Shown here piece after piece: positions 10,087 through 22,627 of a stretch of 64,000 bases of DNA. Below the pieces are notes generated by a model. It was not told the DNA's origin. It did no database searches and saw only the letters and a program-made list of their open reading frames with translations. The position numbers and the translations under genes are program-made. Position 1 is the first letter of the stretch. Each line of letters opens with the position of its first letter. The DNA is from Bipolaris cookei (Eukaryota > Ascomycota > Dothideomycetes > Pleosporales > Pleosporaceae): NCBI GenBank assembly GCA_002286855.1, contig NRSV01000015.1, positions 1 to 64,000 on the forward strand, in the 5' to 3' direction.

Positions 10087-13000
10087 ATGAGGGATTCATT
10101 CGCTGCCCTCCTGCGCACAGGGGCTGGCAAGCTCATTCTTTCGCTGCTGCTCGCCTCTCCCACGACAGCAATCACCTTCAACCCCGTCCCGGTCCCTCCG
10201 CTCAGTCTTGGCGACTTGGGCCGCATAGCTTTTACTGGCGACTTTGACTCAATATCGCTATACCAGTACCAGGGCCAGAGCCAGCAATACCCCGGTCGCA
10301 ATGGCGCCCTGCTCTCCCGCTACCCTAATGGCGTCTTTGCTACCATCAACGTTACCGATGCTGACATCAAGGCCATGTGCACTCTGCCCGTCAATGGCGC
10401 TGAACGAGTCGTCTTCGCCGGCAACTTTACTGGTGTCGGCAACATGCCCACGCCTGGAGGTATTGCTCTGCTTGATCCCACAAACGGCAACGTACGCGCA
10501 CTCGAAGGCCTTATTGGGTCCGTAAATGCCCTCTACTGTGACCGAGAAGGCGGACGCGTCTATGTTGGCGGGAGTCTTTTTGGTGCCAACTCGACAAACG
10601 CCCTGATCTGGAAGGACGGCTGGGAGGATCTCTCTTTCCACGGCTTCAACGGCGCCATTCATTCCATCACCCGTGCCCCTAACAACAACATTATATTTGG
10701 AGGCGAGTTCAACGGCCTGGGCGGTAATGCCTCGACTGTGTCAAGCAAGAACAACACCCAGGTGATTCCTGTTTCCAATGCACGCATCTCAGCACAGACC
10801 AGCTCCGGTATCAACGGCTTCACAGACCCCAAGAGCATTGCTTGCAAGGCCGATTACACAACACAGGGTGCCGGCTCTACCTGGCTCATGGCCGACCGTG
10901 TTGATGGTTTCTGGAAGGCCGAGTTTGGCTTTGGCTTTGAACCCACCAGTCTGAGACTGTACAACACTGACTTTGAGGGCCGTGGCACCAAGACTTTCCA
11001 CTTTACCGCCCTTCCTCTTGGCGGCATCTTGAACCTGACCTACACCGATCCCCAGACCGGACAAAAGGCCTTTTGCGACCTTCGATGCCCTTTGCCCGAG
11101 GGCAACACCACTGCCCAGGACTTTTCTTTTGTCAATGTCGTTGGTATGAACGCTTTCAGGATCGATATTACTGAACACTATGGAGCTGGCGCTGGACTGA
11201 ATGGCATCGAACTCTTCCAAGATGGTGAGTGCATCTACTCGCTTTACTAAACTATTTCGCTAACGTCTGCAGCCATCTATGCGTATGCCGTCAACGAGTT
11301 CAACGAGCCCAAGAACTGTAGCGCCACCGGTTCACTGTCAGAGTCAACCGCGACAGGCTCGTGGCAGGTTTCTCCTTCACATGACAGCACCTCCCAGTAC
11401 CTTACAACCGTTCTCCAAGGCAGCCCGATTGATGTCAATGCGGCAACCGTTACCTTTGTTCCTGATGTCAGACAGTCCGGTAATTACTCAGTCACCATCT
11501 TCACGCCTGGATGCCAAGGTGACGGCACTTGTGGCACCCGTGGTCGTGTCAACGTCACGGCTGTGGCCGGTGGTCAAACCGAAAGCACCGAACTCTGGCA
11601 GACCAACAACTTTGACAAGTACGACGAAGTCTACAATGGCTTCATTGATGCCACTAGCGGCGCTCCTCCACGAGTCATTATCCAACCCGCCGCTGGACAA
11701 GGCCCAGCCCCCGTGACGGTTGTTGCACAGAGAGTACGCTTCACGCTGTTAAAGGCCACCTCTGGCAACCTGAATGGTCTTTTCGAGTACAAGCCAGGTC
11801 GTACTGCAGAAGCAGACAATTTTTTGGATTCGGTCATCAACGCTGCTGGTGCGAGCCTTACTCCTCGGGAGAAGGCTCTGGTAACGAATGTGGTTAGAGG
11901 TGACAATACTCTTTACGTTGGTGGATCTTTCAACACTACTGATAACCGCAACAACATCTTTGCCATTCGCGACGGCGCCACGGGACCCACGGCCCTTTCT
12001 GGCAGTGGGCTGAACAACCAGGTCATGACTTTGTTCCATAACGCTAGCACACTGTATGTTGGTGGCAATTTCACCAACACGGTAGACAACAATGCTCCTG
12101 GCCTGCGTGGTGTGGCTGCATACACCAACAACGAGTGGAAGCCTCTTGGCGCTGGTGTAGACGGCGTTGTCCTGTATCTCGTGCCCTTTTCGCTCAACAT
12201 AACAGACAACACACCTGAAGAAGTTCTTGCTGTGAGTGGCTTCTTCAGCCAGGTCAACGCTTTCGACAACAACCCCGCCACCAGTGTCAACGATTTCGCA
12301 ATCTGGGTTCCCTCTCGTAGCAATTGGCTGCACAACCTGGAATTCCACTCCCTCGCTATGTCGGGTAGATTGATGACGTTTGCTGACGTTCCTGGAAGTG
12401 CTCGTTGGTTTGGTGGGTCCGTCTCTTCTGGTGCTCTCCTTGCTAGCGGTAGTGCCGAGCTACAAAGCGGAGCCCAGTTGGAGCTCGAGGCATTCCCTGT
12501 CAAGATCGAGGCCCAACGCCAGGCTTCTCTTCGCAAGCGAGCTATTGTGGATGGACAAAACCTCAATACCACGGGCGTTCGCACTGGCACTTTCTACAAA
12601 CAAAACGGCATGAACAAGACTATTCTTGCTGGTCATTTTGCCACAACCGGTGCAGACAACCAGAACATCACCAACGTACTCATCATCGATGGAAACGACT
12701 CGGATAAGGTCACCGGTTTCAACGACGAGCTGGACGCCAACTCCACATTTGCCACTGTTGCCGTCTTGAACAACATATTGTACGCTGGTGGTGTGGTTAG
12801 TGGTCAGCTCAGAAATGACCGCATTGCTGGTGTTGTCGCGTACGATCTCACCAAGAATGAATTTACTCCCGTTCAGCCGCCGCCACTTCAGGGCATCAAC
12901 GTCACCGTCAATGCCATTGCCCCACGACCAAAGTCCAATGACGTTTTTATCGGTGGCCAATTTCAGTCCGCTGGAGCCTTGAGCTGTGCTGCAGTCTGCA

Positions 13001-13872
13001 TATGGAACACTGAGCGCAATCAGTGGAACCAAGCAGGAAACGGTATCCAAGGCGAGGTCTCGTCTTTGACTTGGGTTGGTGACACCAAGCTTTTGATTGC
13101 TGGCAATCTTACATCGGGCAACAACCACACTAAGATCCTCACGTTTGATTCTACAAACAGTCAATATGCGGTTATTCCTGGTGCCAATGATCTTCCTGGT
13201 CCAGTTACTGCGCTTACCATCGCTAATAGCAATGGGGATCAGTTCTGGGCCGCTGGTCAAGGTAGTGATGGCACTGCCTATCTACAGCGGTTCGACGGAT
13301 CCAAGTGGATCCCTGCCGACCCTGCCATGTTTGGCGCTCAAACCGACATCCGGGGTATCCAGGTTCTTTCTCTGTCGGAGAATCATGATGCGTCTCAGAT
13401 TATCGACCAAAACCAAGATCTTCTCCTTATGGGCCATATCAATGTTACCGACTTTGGAACTGCATCTGCTGTGCTCTTTAACGGCACTTCACTCATTCCT
13501 TTCCTGCTTGCCACCAAGGGTCAGGATGGTCAGACGGAGCCGGGGAGCTTATCTTCCATCTTTGTGGAGAACCCCAACTCGTTCTTCCTAAAGTCAGGTT
13601 AGTTATTTATCATACCCAGACTAGACGTTTCTAACAAATTTACAGACAGCCACTTTGCCCTATGGGCTATTGTCCTTATCGGCCTCGCCATCGCACTGGT
13701 CCTTACCTTCTTGCTTGTCGTTATTGGCATAATCATCGAGTGGTACCGTAAGAAGAAGCAGGGCTATGCCCCTGCCCCAACATCCTACACCGACCGCATG
13801 GGAAATGTCGGACGCGTACCGCCGGAGCAATTATTTGGAACTCTGTCCAAACCACAAGCACCTACCATCTAA
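10087..13872 (+). CDS. RAX2: Rax2-like cortical polarity protein
   Basis: Three exons (10087-11224, 11273-13597, 13646-13872) give 1229 aa, typical for fungal Rax2. Introns are 48 and 48 bp. An N-terminal signal peptide (KLILSLLLASPTTA) is followed by the hallmark LGRIAFTGDFDSISLYQYQGQ. A long extracellular part then carries many repeated kelch/beta-propeller-like units of the type LYVGGSF or VYVGGSL and many N-glycosylation sites. A single membrane helix (about residues 1160-1185, in exon 3) and a short basic cytoplasmic tail with EWYRKKKQGY end the protein. In yeasts Rax2 marks old growth sites with Rax1; in filamentous fungi it acts in polarity and septum placement. The start is the first ATG in frame with a signal peptide. 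Confidence 0.93.
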
Positions 13873-14530
13873 GTCGAGCCTGCCATCGCAACTCTAATTC
13901 GGGTCAAGTGGTAATCAAAATAATGACATGAGCAATTGGAGAGTGGTAGTAATCGTCTGGTGACCCCAGTTGTATCCAACGGATATAATAATTCTCGCCA
14001 CTTTTTTTTCAGCCGCGGAATCTTATCCAACGGAGAAGAGCTTATCTATGTTACGTTGTCTGAGATATCAGGCAAAGCTATTGGGCACAGTACATTCTGT
14101 GCAAAGACATCGTTGCGTTTCGGATCAGACGAAGCAATAATTACTTTCTGGTGGATTGAAACATGCAGAGTATTTTCTCTTGCATGTTCCCGCGATTCTT
14201 GGCATGATTGCATGGGCGCACATGGTGCCCTTTTTTTGTCCATGGGGAATTTTTATTTTCTCAGATTCATGCCTGACTAAAGCTGTTTAGACTGCTTTCG
14301 ACATGCTCTTTCCTTTTCTTTTCATTCGTAGTGTGCTTGATACCACGTGGCTAGCGCGCGTTCCTCGCAGCCCACCAAACTTTTTCGTTGGCTTTTCCCA
14401 TCATCTTTTCTTTTCTTTGACTGAATTTGCGAAAAGAGGGGTGTCTGGTCCGAGAAGAAGTTCGTTGAAGTAGTAATGTCTATGCCCGAGGGGCGAGGTG
14501 TAATGAGGAGTCGAAAAGAGGGGAAAGGAA

Positions 14531-14546
14531 GGGGGGGGGGGGGGGG
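14531..14546. repeat. poly-G tract
   Basis: Sixteen consecutive G residues, intergenic; a likely length-variable site. Confidence 0.85.
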
Positions 14547-14919
14547 ATGAGGGATATAGGCAGAGAATGGACACGCCCCTGTTTCAATAAGGAATAGGTA
14601 TAGCGAGAGTAGTAGCAAATGATGAAGAAACAATGTGGTGTTCACAACTATTCACTCTTATCTTGACAATTGTCTTCACGCTTAACTTGAGTACTTTGTC
14701 GACTACTTTTCTATTAGTCCTACTTGCTTATTTATAACGAGAAAGCGAGACACTTACACGACTTGGCCTCATCCTGTCGCTTCATTCCTTGTACATTCTC
14801 GCTATTTCGTCATTCTCCGCATCTCCACTCTCTACACGCATACAGCGTTTTATACTTCATATCCAACCCGCCATTATCATCACGACAACGACGATCAAAA
14901 AACCAAAATCACAACCAAG

Positions 14920-14953
<34 letters not shown>

Positions 14954-14962
14954 TTACTACTA
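14920..14962. repeat. ACT trinucleotide microsatellite
   Basis: About a dozen ACT units with one ATT interruption. Confidence 0.85.
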
Positions 14963-15529
14963 CCACAACTTCAGAAGACCCAATCGGAAACCACTATCCA
15001 GACAATAACCTACTTCTTCACATGTAACTCCTTGGGGATGTTACAAAGATGCATATGATTCTAGCAAGTAAAATTGGAATCGACGAGCCAAAGCCGGGAC
15101 ATGCTTGGAGTCCTACCCAGTGCGAATTTTGGGGATTCGAGGAGATGCAGCTGATACTACAAGAGTGCATATGGAAATGGAGTTGACAGGGATACACACA
15201 CTGAAAGATGTTAAGTATCGGGAGAAGATAATTGAGGGACAAGCAAGGGCAGTTCGATCGATCGTTGTACTTGCTTCACCCCCTTTATATGAGAATTCTC
15301 ATATCCAACCACCGAACAACGTATGCAAACGGTCGAGTTCTTTTTTTCCAACCGAACTAATAATTTCTCAACCGTGAACAAGGGCGAACGATGTCACATA
15401 TCCATGACACTTTCAGAGAAAACATAATCATTTCATATTAACGACTCTCCTGTACCAATACCAATTACCACCCCTCCTTCTCACCTAACCATGCCCCATC
15501 AAGCCCCTAAAACTAACTACCATACCTTC

Positions 15530-17804
15530 TCATCCCCTGAACCTCCTCTTCTCATCCGCACTCCCCACCAACTCCTCCCCCCGAATAATATTCGTCGTAC
15601 AAACGACAATCCGGCTGCCCCTTCCCTCACCCCCAGATTCCTTCAATTTACTACCGATGAACCTCAGCGCTGCAATCTCCGCTCTCGTGACGCCGCCAAG
15701 AAAGAACACGGCGACGGTCTTGTTTTTCTCGGCTTGGCTGCCGTTCAGCAGCTGTCTCGCTTTAACGGCTTTCTCCTCGCCCTTTTGCGCCTCATCGAAC
15801 GTGGCGCCGCGCACGTATTTTGTCGCGTCGTCGAAAATACGGAGGCCCTGAGCGAGGGGGTTTGCTTGAGCAGACGCCCGAGGGTCGGTGGAGGGCTTGA
15901 TGGCATTTGCCAGTGTGTGTTTTTGGATGATTGATTGGACCAGACGGACACTTAAGGGTGCGTAACCCGAGAAAGTGTAGGAGATGTCGTCTGGAGTCGC
16001 CTCGTTTACATCGTCGTCCCAGATTTTAAGACTCTTTCTCAAGGGCGTGTAGTTGGTTACACTGCCCGGTTTCGCCGGTGCACCTACGCCGCCAAGACTC
16101 ACGCCTCCTCGTGGGGCGAGCAGACCCATCTTCTCGAGAGAAGCGAGGGTGAGCATGTGCTGCGGCCCGTAGGCCTGGATGATGGCGCGTTTGAAGTTTT
16201 CGAGATCCTTCGGACGAATACCTGCGTTTGTTGTACTCTCCAAGCACAGTAGACGCAGAATGGCAGACAGAGGTACGTCGCGGTTGATGAGTTCGGTAAT
16301 GGTATCGTGTTGTGTTGTGGGGTCTGCGCCAGACATGATGTTTTGCTGCACTTCCAGACTTCGTGTAAAGATGTCGGTCCGCGTAAACTTTATGATCTCC
16401 TCTGCAAGACTAGTGTGTAGTTTTAAACTGGCCTGCTCGGCCTGGTAACCAGGAAGCTTTGCGACAAAGTCCCGCAACTCTGAAGTCGTCTTCGTGGCAA
16501 GCTGGTCGCGCCCAGTGCTACTCTGGAGCCGCCGAGCCGCCTGGTTGAGGAGATTGCCTACGATGGCAAAGTTGGCATCACCAAGATCTGCGTACAATGT
16601 GTCTTTGGCATCAATCATGACCTTGCGCTTCATGCTAGTGGATGCCGAACCCGTCTGACCTTGTTGAGGCGTTACACCGCCAATGACCGAAGAATCAACT
16701 TCCGTTTGATTGGCAGAGATGTTGAAGACCTCATCAATGAGGCCCTCATAGGTGAGCTGGGTCAGTAGCACGGTAGGAAAGTCAATTTCTCGATCGATAA
16801 TGATGAGGCTGTCTATGTTCGAGCTAGGTGTCAATCCCAAAAATGACGGGCCTCCGCCAGCAGACGTCTCGCTTGCAGCAACCTCGGTGCGCATACGGAT
16901 GAGTAGGTCTGCAAGACGCTTTCCATTGTCACCTTTACCAATGATTCGTGGAAAGAGCCCATACTTTTGCTGCTGAAGCATCAGTGCCTTAGCCGACAAA
17001 AAGATGGCCGTCGGGTCTTTTCTCTTTAGATAGTCAGCTTCAGGTCTGGTGGCGATGCGATGCAACATACAAGATACAGATCCGACACGGCATCTTCCAG
17101 CTCGAGCGACAAGACATCATCTGCAAGAGGCACAAAAAACAATGGCCACTCGCTCACACTAGCTTCACCAAGGACACCTGCTTCTTCAAGTAGTTGATCG
17201 GACGTCAAAGTGCGGCGGGGAACCCAGAAGATGGAGAATTCATGTTCAATTTCGCTGTCGCGTCGAATACGTTTTATCTGATCTATCTAGGATGTTAGCA
17301 CCGTACAATAGACTGATCCTATATAGATGATAGGCAATCCAATAAAAGCGCTTTGTTTATTCTAAGGATCAAGACTGGCCAGACAGAGTAGGTAAAAATC
17401 TGCCTAGCCTACTTTTTGATCCAAAACATGCTGTGAAGCACGCGAGTGAAGCAAGGAAGCCGAGAAGCTTCACTTACCAGCAACAGCCATCACAGTCTTT
17501 GCCTTTTCACCTCTGACGAGGAAGACAATGTTGCGCTGTGAGGAGTCGACGTTGTCGTTCTCAAGGAAAAAGGGCTTGTCAACGCCATATTCTTGTAGTG
17601 TCGAGAACTTGACAAGGAGATTCAGTGGACCGGCAAGCGTCTTCTCAAGCACGAGGTTCTTCTTTCCTCGTATCTAGTTGTATGTGTTAGATGTGGCAGC
17701 ACGTTGCGACGCTGATATTACCTTACACCTTCGAGCAGAAGAAGCAGCTCTCGCCGCGCTTTTTCAGTTATATCCGCCGCATTGAAAGGTGTGATGGGCG
17801 CCAT
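15530..17804 (-). CDS. VPS33: vacuolar protein sorting protein Vps33 (Sec1/Munc18 family)
   Basis: Minus-strand exons 17727-17804, 17478-17673, 17071-17282 and 15530-17023; introns of 53, 195 and 47 bp. The spliced protein is 659 aa. Recognisable family segments are LLEGIRGKKNLVLEKTLAGP near the N-terminus, SLIIIDREIDFPTVLLTQLTYEGLIDE in the middle and FFLGGVTRAEIAALRFIG followed by IVVCTTNIIRG at the C-terminus. Vps33 is the SM subunit of the HOPS and CORVET tethering complexes and chaperones SNARE assembly at endosomes and the vacuole. The ATG at 17804 gives the short conserved first exon. The second intron is longer than usual and its acceptor was chosen because only that AG restores the frame. 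Confidence 0.93.
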
Positions 17805-18302
17805 TGTCGCCGCTGTATCATGAGTTACAGCTTTTGCGAGGCTTTCCCAGAAGCATGACTACATGCAGCTCGGCCTTGTGTTGTGAAGGTCGATGAGGAG
17901 TGAGGATGAGGTTCGGCTGGAATTCTTAAGCTCTGGCCCAAGGGCACGTGCACTTGTGTCTTGGCATATGCTAGGGCGGAAGCAGTAGGGACTAATTTAT
18001 AAGTCTCGCTGTTTTTTTACAGGTGTACTGTGTACTTGTGTTCTAATGCCACGTCTAAGTTGGTCCTTTTTGAATGTAAACATAGTTGCATGAGGCAAAC
18101 TGCACATCAATGACGGGTGGACAAAATAATTGCTTTTAATTCCTTTTGTTGTCTGCATCTACCTTCAAGTTACATACGAGACGTTGATCCTCGTCCAACA
18201 CGTCTACAAACATGGGTATACAGCGAACCGGCAAATTTCATGAGTTTCATAAATGCAATATGTGGAAATTCTTCAGACCGCACAGAGTGAACGATTCGAA
18301 CC
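17805..18302. other. VPS33 promoter and VTA1 3' flank
   Basis: About 0.5 kb without a gene. It contains a CACGTG palindrome at about 17945-17950, the core of bHLH/bZIP sites, upstream of VPS33. A role is not shown. Confidence 0.4.
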
Positions 18303-19681
18303 TTATGCGCCCAAAGCCTTGAGAGCGATGCGTAATTCTTTTACCGCGGTGTCAGCGTCTTCGAAGTTTAGCGCCGAGATTGCCCACTTGGCGTGCTTTT
18401 GGGCCAGCATGATGGAGTCTTCATCATTCTTGAAAGGGCCATTAGAATAGTGCTGTGAAGGTTGGGGTGGCGGCGTAGATTGGGCATATGGGTTCTGGTG
18501 CGGCGTTGACGTGTATTGTTGCTGAGGCGGAAAAGTGCCCGTCTGTGGTGGTGCGTATTGATTTTGCGGAGGTTGGTAGGTATTCTGGACAGGCGGAGCA
18601 GCGGGTGGGGATGCAGGATTTTGGTAGAAGCTCGTAGGATCCGATGGACCAGGCGCCTGTGGTGCTTGGGGACTAATTGGTAGAGAAGATGTCAAGGGAT
18701 CGCGATCCATTGGTGCTGTTAGGAGACCTGGTGCAGTCGACTCTCCTGTAAAGGTAGGTGGGTCCGTCTTTGGAAAATATCCCCCGCCGATAGATGTGAC
18801 AGAGCCCTGCCGTGACTGGGCGGGCTGCGAAATGGGAGATACGTCGTTGTGTGAGGGTTGTGTGTATCCAGTAGGCGCAGAAGGAAGATCGGGAGTTGGA
18901 GGCGATACTGGAGGAGCGGAGAAGTTGGGCGATTGTTCTGAGGTATCTGGGGCTGATTCGACATATGGTTGGTATGGACTCTGTGGCGGAGCGCCCTGGT
19001 TTATAAGTTGTACCTCTGGGTCTTCTGGATCCAAGGCAGGCGGCGATGCAGCTTGTTGGTGGGTTTCTTGGACGGGGTTGGTGGCATTGGGATCTTCGCC
19101 GGCTTTGATAGCTTTGAGGATGCGTAGGGCATGGTATTTGGCATATTTTGTCTTTGCGGCGATTTCAGCGTCGTTGTTTTTCCAGACGGACATCATCTCG
19201 AGGAATGTGGAGGCTGCGCGCAGAGTATCGACTGTTTGTCTGTCCACGACAGTTAGCTTGAGCGCTCATGACACCACGCGCGGAAAACGAACCCATTGAC
19301 TCTATTCTCAGCCATCTCGCGCTCCGCCTTGGCGAGCGTCTGGAGGGCAAACTGCTCGCAGTAGGCGCTTGCGACGGTGTCATCGACCAAGGCCTCCTCG
19401 CCAGGATTCTCGGCCTTTGCCTGTTCGAGTTTCTCCATGAGATCGGTCGTGTAGGCGGTGCATTCCGGGTCAGCCGAGTGCAGACCGCCGGCGATGATTT
19501 TCTGAACCATATAGAATCTCACTAGTCATGGTGATTAGCATGCGTGCTGGGTAGAAGCATAGCAACAATAGTACTCACGCCAGTAGGTTATGATGGGCTT
19601 GACGCGCTCGAGCTGTGCGGCGCGCTTGGCCGGCTCAGCGAGCTGCAGCTTCTTGAGCTTGATTGGAGTGACACTGGCCAT
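18303..19681 (-). CDS. VTA1: Vta1/LIP5-like regulator of Vps4 in the ESCRT pathway
   Basis: Minus-strand exons 19579-19681, 19293-19521 and 18303-19239; introns of 57 and 53 bp, the latter with an AGCTAAC branch site. The product is 422 aa. The N-terminal Vta1 domain is plain (AEPAKRAAQLERVKPIITYWLRFYMVQK region, CEQFALQTLAKAEREM, QTVDTLRAASTFLEM, AKTKYAKYHALRILKAIKAGEDPN). A long Pro/Gln-rich linker follows, then the C-terminal helical Vps4-binding region (HAKWAISALNFEDADTAV). Vta1 stimulates the Vps4 ATPase that disassembles ESCRT-III on endosomes. The gene is divergent from MPD1 with only 305 bp between the starts. Confidence 0.92.
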
Positions 19682-19986
19682 GGCTGTAGATATGCGATGG
19701 TGTTGAGTGCAGGATGTGGGTGTTTTGGAGGGCGTGAATATACATACATGGATATTAGGCTACCCTCAGCGCGGAGGATGCGGTCATAGGCGCTAGTGTG
19801 TAGCAGCATCCCTGTCTCCCCGCATCGCAGCTCTGGCCAGGTAGGCACACGGGCAATGCTACTGCAAATGAAAAGAAAAGGCCAACCTGGCATCAAGGCC
19901 TGGTGAACACCTATAAGCCCTGCAGCAGCTCCTCTTCTTTTCTCCTGCTTGCTCTTCAATTTACTTTACACACAACCACCTCAATC
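19682..19986. promoter_or_regulatory. divergent VTA1/MPD1 intergenic promoter region
   Basis: 305 bp between two divergent start codons, so it must hold both core promoters. I saw no clear TATA box or named factor site. Confidence 0.45.
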
Positions 19987-21570
19987 ATGGTGCGCACATC
20001 GACACTGTTCGCCGCTACGGCTGCGCTGGCCCTCAGTGCGCGCGCAGAGAGCATGTACCCCAAGAACAGCGCCGTCGTCCAGATTAATGGCATGGACTAC
20101 GACCGAGTCATTGCAAAGTCAAACTACACATCTGTAAGTGTATATGATCTAACTTGAGAACCGCCGACTAATAGGATACCAGATTGTCGAGTAAGCTGCC
20201 TTCATCTTGACCAAGCTTCGCATTCTTATGTCTCCAGATTCTACGCGCCATGGTGCGGCCACTGTAAGAACCTCAAGCCCGCCTACGAAACAGCGGCCAA
20301 GTCGCTTCAAGGAATCGCCAAGGTCGCCGCCGTCAACTGCGACGAAGAGATGAACAAGCCTTTCTGCGGAAAGATGGGTGTCCAGGGCTTCCCTACTCTC
20401 AAGATTGTCCGTCCTAGCAAGAAACTCGGTAAGCCAACAGTCGAGGACTATCAAGGCCCTCGCTCAGCCAAGGGCATCGTTGAGGCTGTCAAAGACAAGG
20501 TTCCCAATCTAGTCAAGAGGGTGAACGACAAGAACCTAGATGAATGGCTACAGGAAAACAAGCACACGGCCAAGGCTATTCTGTTCAGCGAAAAGGGAAT
20601 TGTCAGCGCCACACTCAGGGCACTGGCAATTGACTTTGCTGGCATCGTCTCGGTTGCTCAGGTTAAGAAGACCGAAAAGGCAGCGGTTGAAAAGTACGGC
20701 ATCGCCGAGTATCCCACTCTGATCCTCATTCCCACCGGCTCAGACACGCCTATTAAACATGATGGTAAGGTCGACAAGGCGGCCATGGTCCAGTTCCTCT
20801 CTCAAGTTGCCCCACCGAACCCCGATTGCCCGCCTCCCAAAGAGAAGAAGGCAAAAGGCAAAAAGGACACCAAGAAGGAGTCAAAGGCCTCGAGCAAATT
20901 CTCCAAGGCTTCGGCTGCTCACAAGGATGCTGAAGCTTCTTCAGCTGCTGCATCAGTGACAGAAGAAACCGTGGAGCAATCTACGGAATCGCCCGATCCA
21001 AACATCAAGGACGAGGACACTCCAAACCCGGTTGTTATTCCTGAAGAAGAGCTCAAGCCAACGATTCCCTTGATCGCTGAATCTGCCGAGCTCCAATCCC
21101 TGTGCTTGACCGACCAAAGCAAGACATGTATCCTAGCACTCTTGCCCAAGGAAGAAACCTCGGAAACCGCCACCACCGCCGTCGCTTCTCTCGCTTCTAT
21201 TCACAAAAAGTACGATGTCGCAGGCAGCCATCTCTTCCCCTTTGTCAGCGTTACCTCGGCCAATCCTCTCGCCGCTAGTTTGATTGCAGAGCTGGGTCTC
21301 GGAAGCGCAGATCAAGTCCACCTCATTGTCACCAATGGTAAGCGTGCGTGGTACAAGAAGTACTCTGGTACCACCTTTGGACTTCAGGAGGTCGAGCAAT
21401 GGGTCGATGCTATTCGCATGGGAGAGGGCAAGAAGGAGAAGCTCTCGGATTCGCTCCTGGTGCCGGGTGAAAAACCACAGGCTAAGAAGATCAAACAGGA
21501 AGATTACGAGCAGGTTAAGATTCAGGTAGAGGAGGTTGAGGACGACTCGCCTGAGCACAATGAACTTTGA
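19987..21570 (+). CDS. MPD1: Mpd1-type protein disulfide isomerase of the ER lumen
   Basis: Exons 19987-20133, 20183-20190 and 20238-21570. The middle exon is only 8 nt, encodes part of Ile-Val-Glu and is needed to keep the frame into FYAPWCGHCK. The product is 495 aa. A signal peptide (LFAATAALALSARA) is followed by one thioredoxin domain with the active site C58-G-H-C61 and the cis-Pro loop GFPTLKIVRP, then a second thioredoxin-like region without a CxxC. A Lys/Ala/Glu-rich linker and a C-terminal HNEL, a plausible ER-retrieval signal, complete it. The first domain resembles yeast Mpd1 closely (NYTS-[I/L]VEFYAPWCGHC, VAAVNCD). An upstream in-frame ATG at 19903 was not chosen because 19987 gives a good signal peptide. 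Confidence 0.9.
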
Positions 21571-22627
21571 TTGATGTTTGGAGAAGTGTAGTCTAGTAGT
21601 CTTTTTCGAGACGTATATATATCAAATGTGTTAAAACAAGATCCCTTTAGTAGTATGACTACTATAGGTAAATAATTAGGAGTGGCAAGGTGGGTAGTCC
21701 TAACGTCTACTATTCGGCATATCCACTGTGTTACAATCTGTCTACTACGCGTACGCGACAACGTGTATTGTGTGCACACGCGCAGCACTGGCCACCGCGT
21801 GGCGCCATTCTCTCGCCCAGGCTCTGAACTTTCTTCTACCAACCTGGACTGGACTCGCATATTCTCAACAAAATGTTTATCATTGCTGGTTTTCTTGAAT
21901 GCTTTCTCCTGGACCTATTGAATTCGTCTCATACCAGGACCTGCAGAAGCGTGATGAGCTTTCTCCATGTGGCTATTGCAACGGAAACACGTCCCTAGAG
22001 TTGCCTTCGCTAGCCCAATCAGTCACCCTCGGATTTATCCTGCCGCTCAACACTTTGCTGCTCTGCCAACCAAATTTATACTTGCCGTCTGTACGACGTG
22101 TTGTGCATGGATATGCGGAGTTTATTACGTACGGTATATTGTTAGGGGCCAAAATTATACTCGTTTTGCAATGTACTATAGTCTTCCAATTGAAGAACTG
22201 TGGCAAACGGGACATAGAGCCAATAAGTCGCTATTAAATAGCTACTCTTAGTTTTAGTGCCGATTGTGCAAACTTGTTTTTAGAGAATAGCGACTTAATC
22301 ACAGCTCTTATGACTAAAGAGGTAGTCTTTCTGACTATCGACGCCAAAAATCCACGTTTTGAAGCACTATCAGTCAAATAGGACTAACATGGCGAGTACA
22401 GCTTGGACCATGATCCCACCCAAAGCTGACCACCAAATGCCTGAATGAGCCTCGACCTGCATATCGTTCCAGATATAGTAACCCAACGCCATTTGCAGCC
22501 CCCTCCGCTGCGCCAAGCTTCCTTCACGAGTAGAGTGCCTGGACAACTGCCGTGCTTCCAGTTCAGCATCGTTCATATATGTAACTTACAAACATTTCGA
22601 CGATACAATGCGTCACTTTCCGCTACA
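21571..22627. other. intergenic between MPD1 and the FAD oxidoreductase
   Basis: About 1.06 kb without a recognisable gene. Open frames are short and overlap on both strands. The final part is the likely promoter of the downstream gene. Confidence 0.45.

Larger units (their letters stand above)
13873..15529. other. intergenic between RAX2 and VPS33
   Basis: No supported gene. Contains a run of 16 G at 14531-14546 and an ACT trinucleotide microsatellite at about 14920-14962. Open frames here are translations of these repeats or short random frames. Confidence 0.5.

Noticed and set aside
12460..13260. A 266-codon minus-strand frame and others within RAX2.
   Set aside because: Antisense to the strongly supported RAX2 exons.
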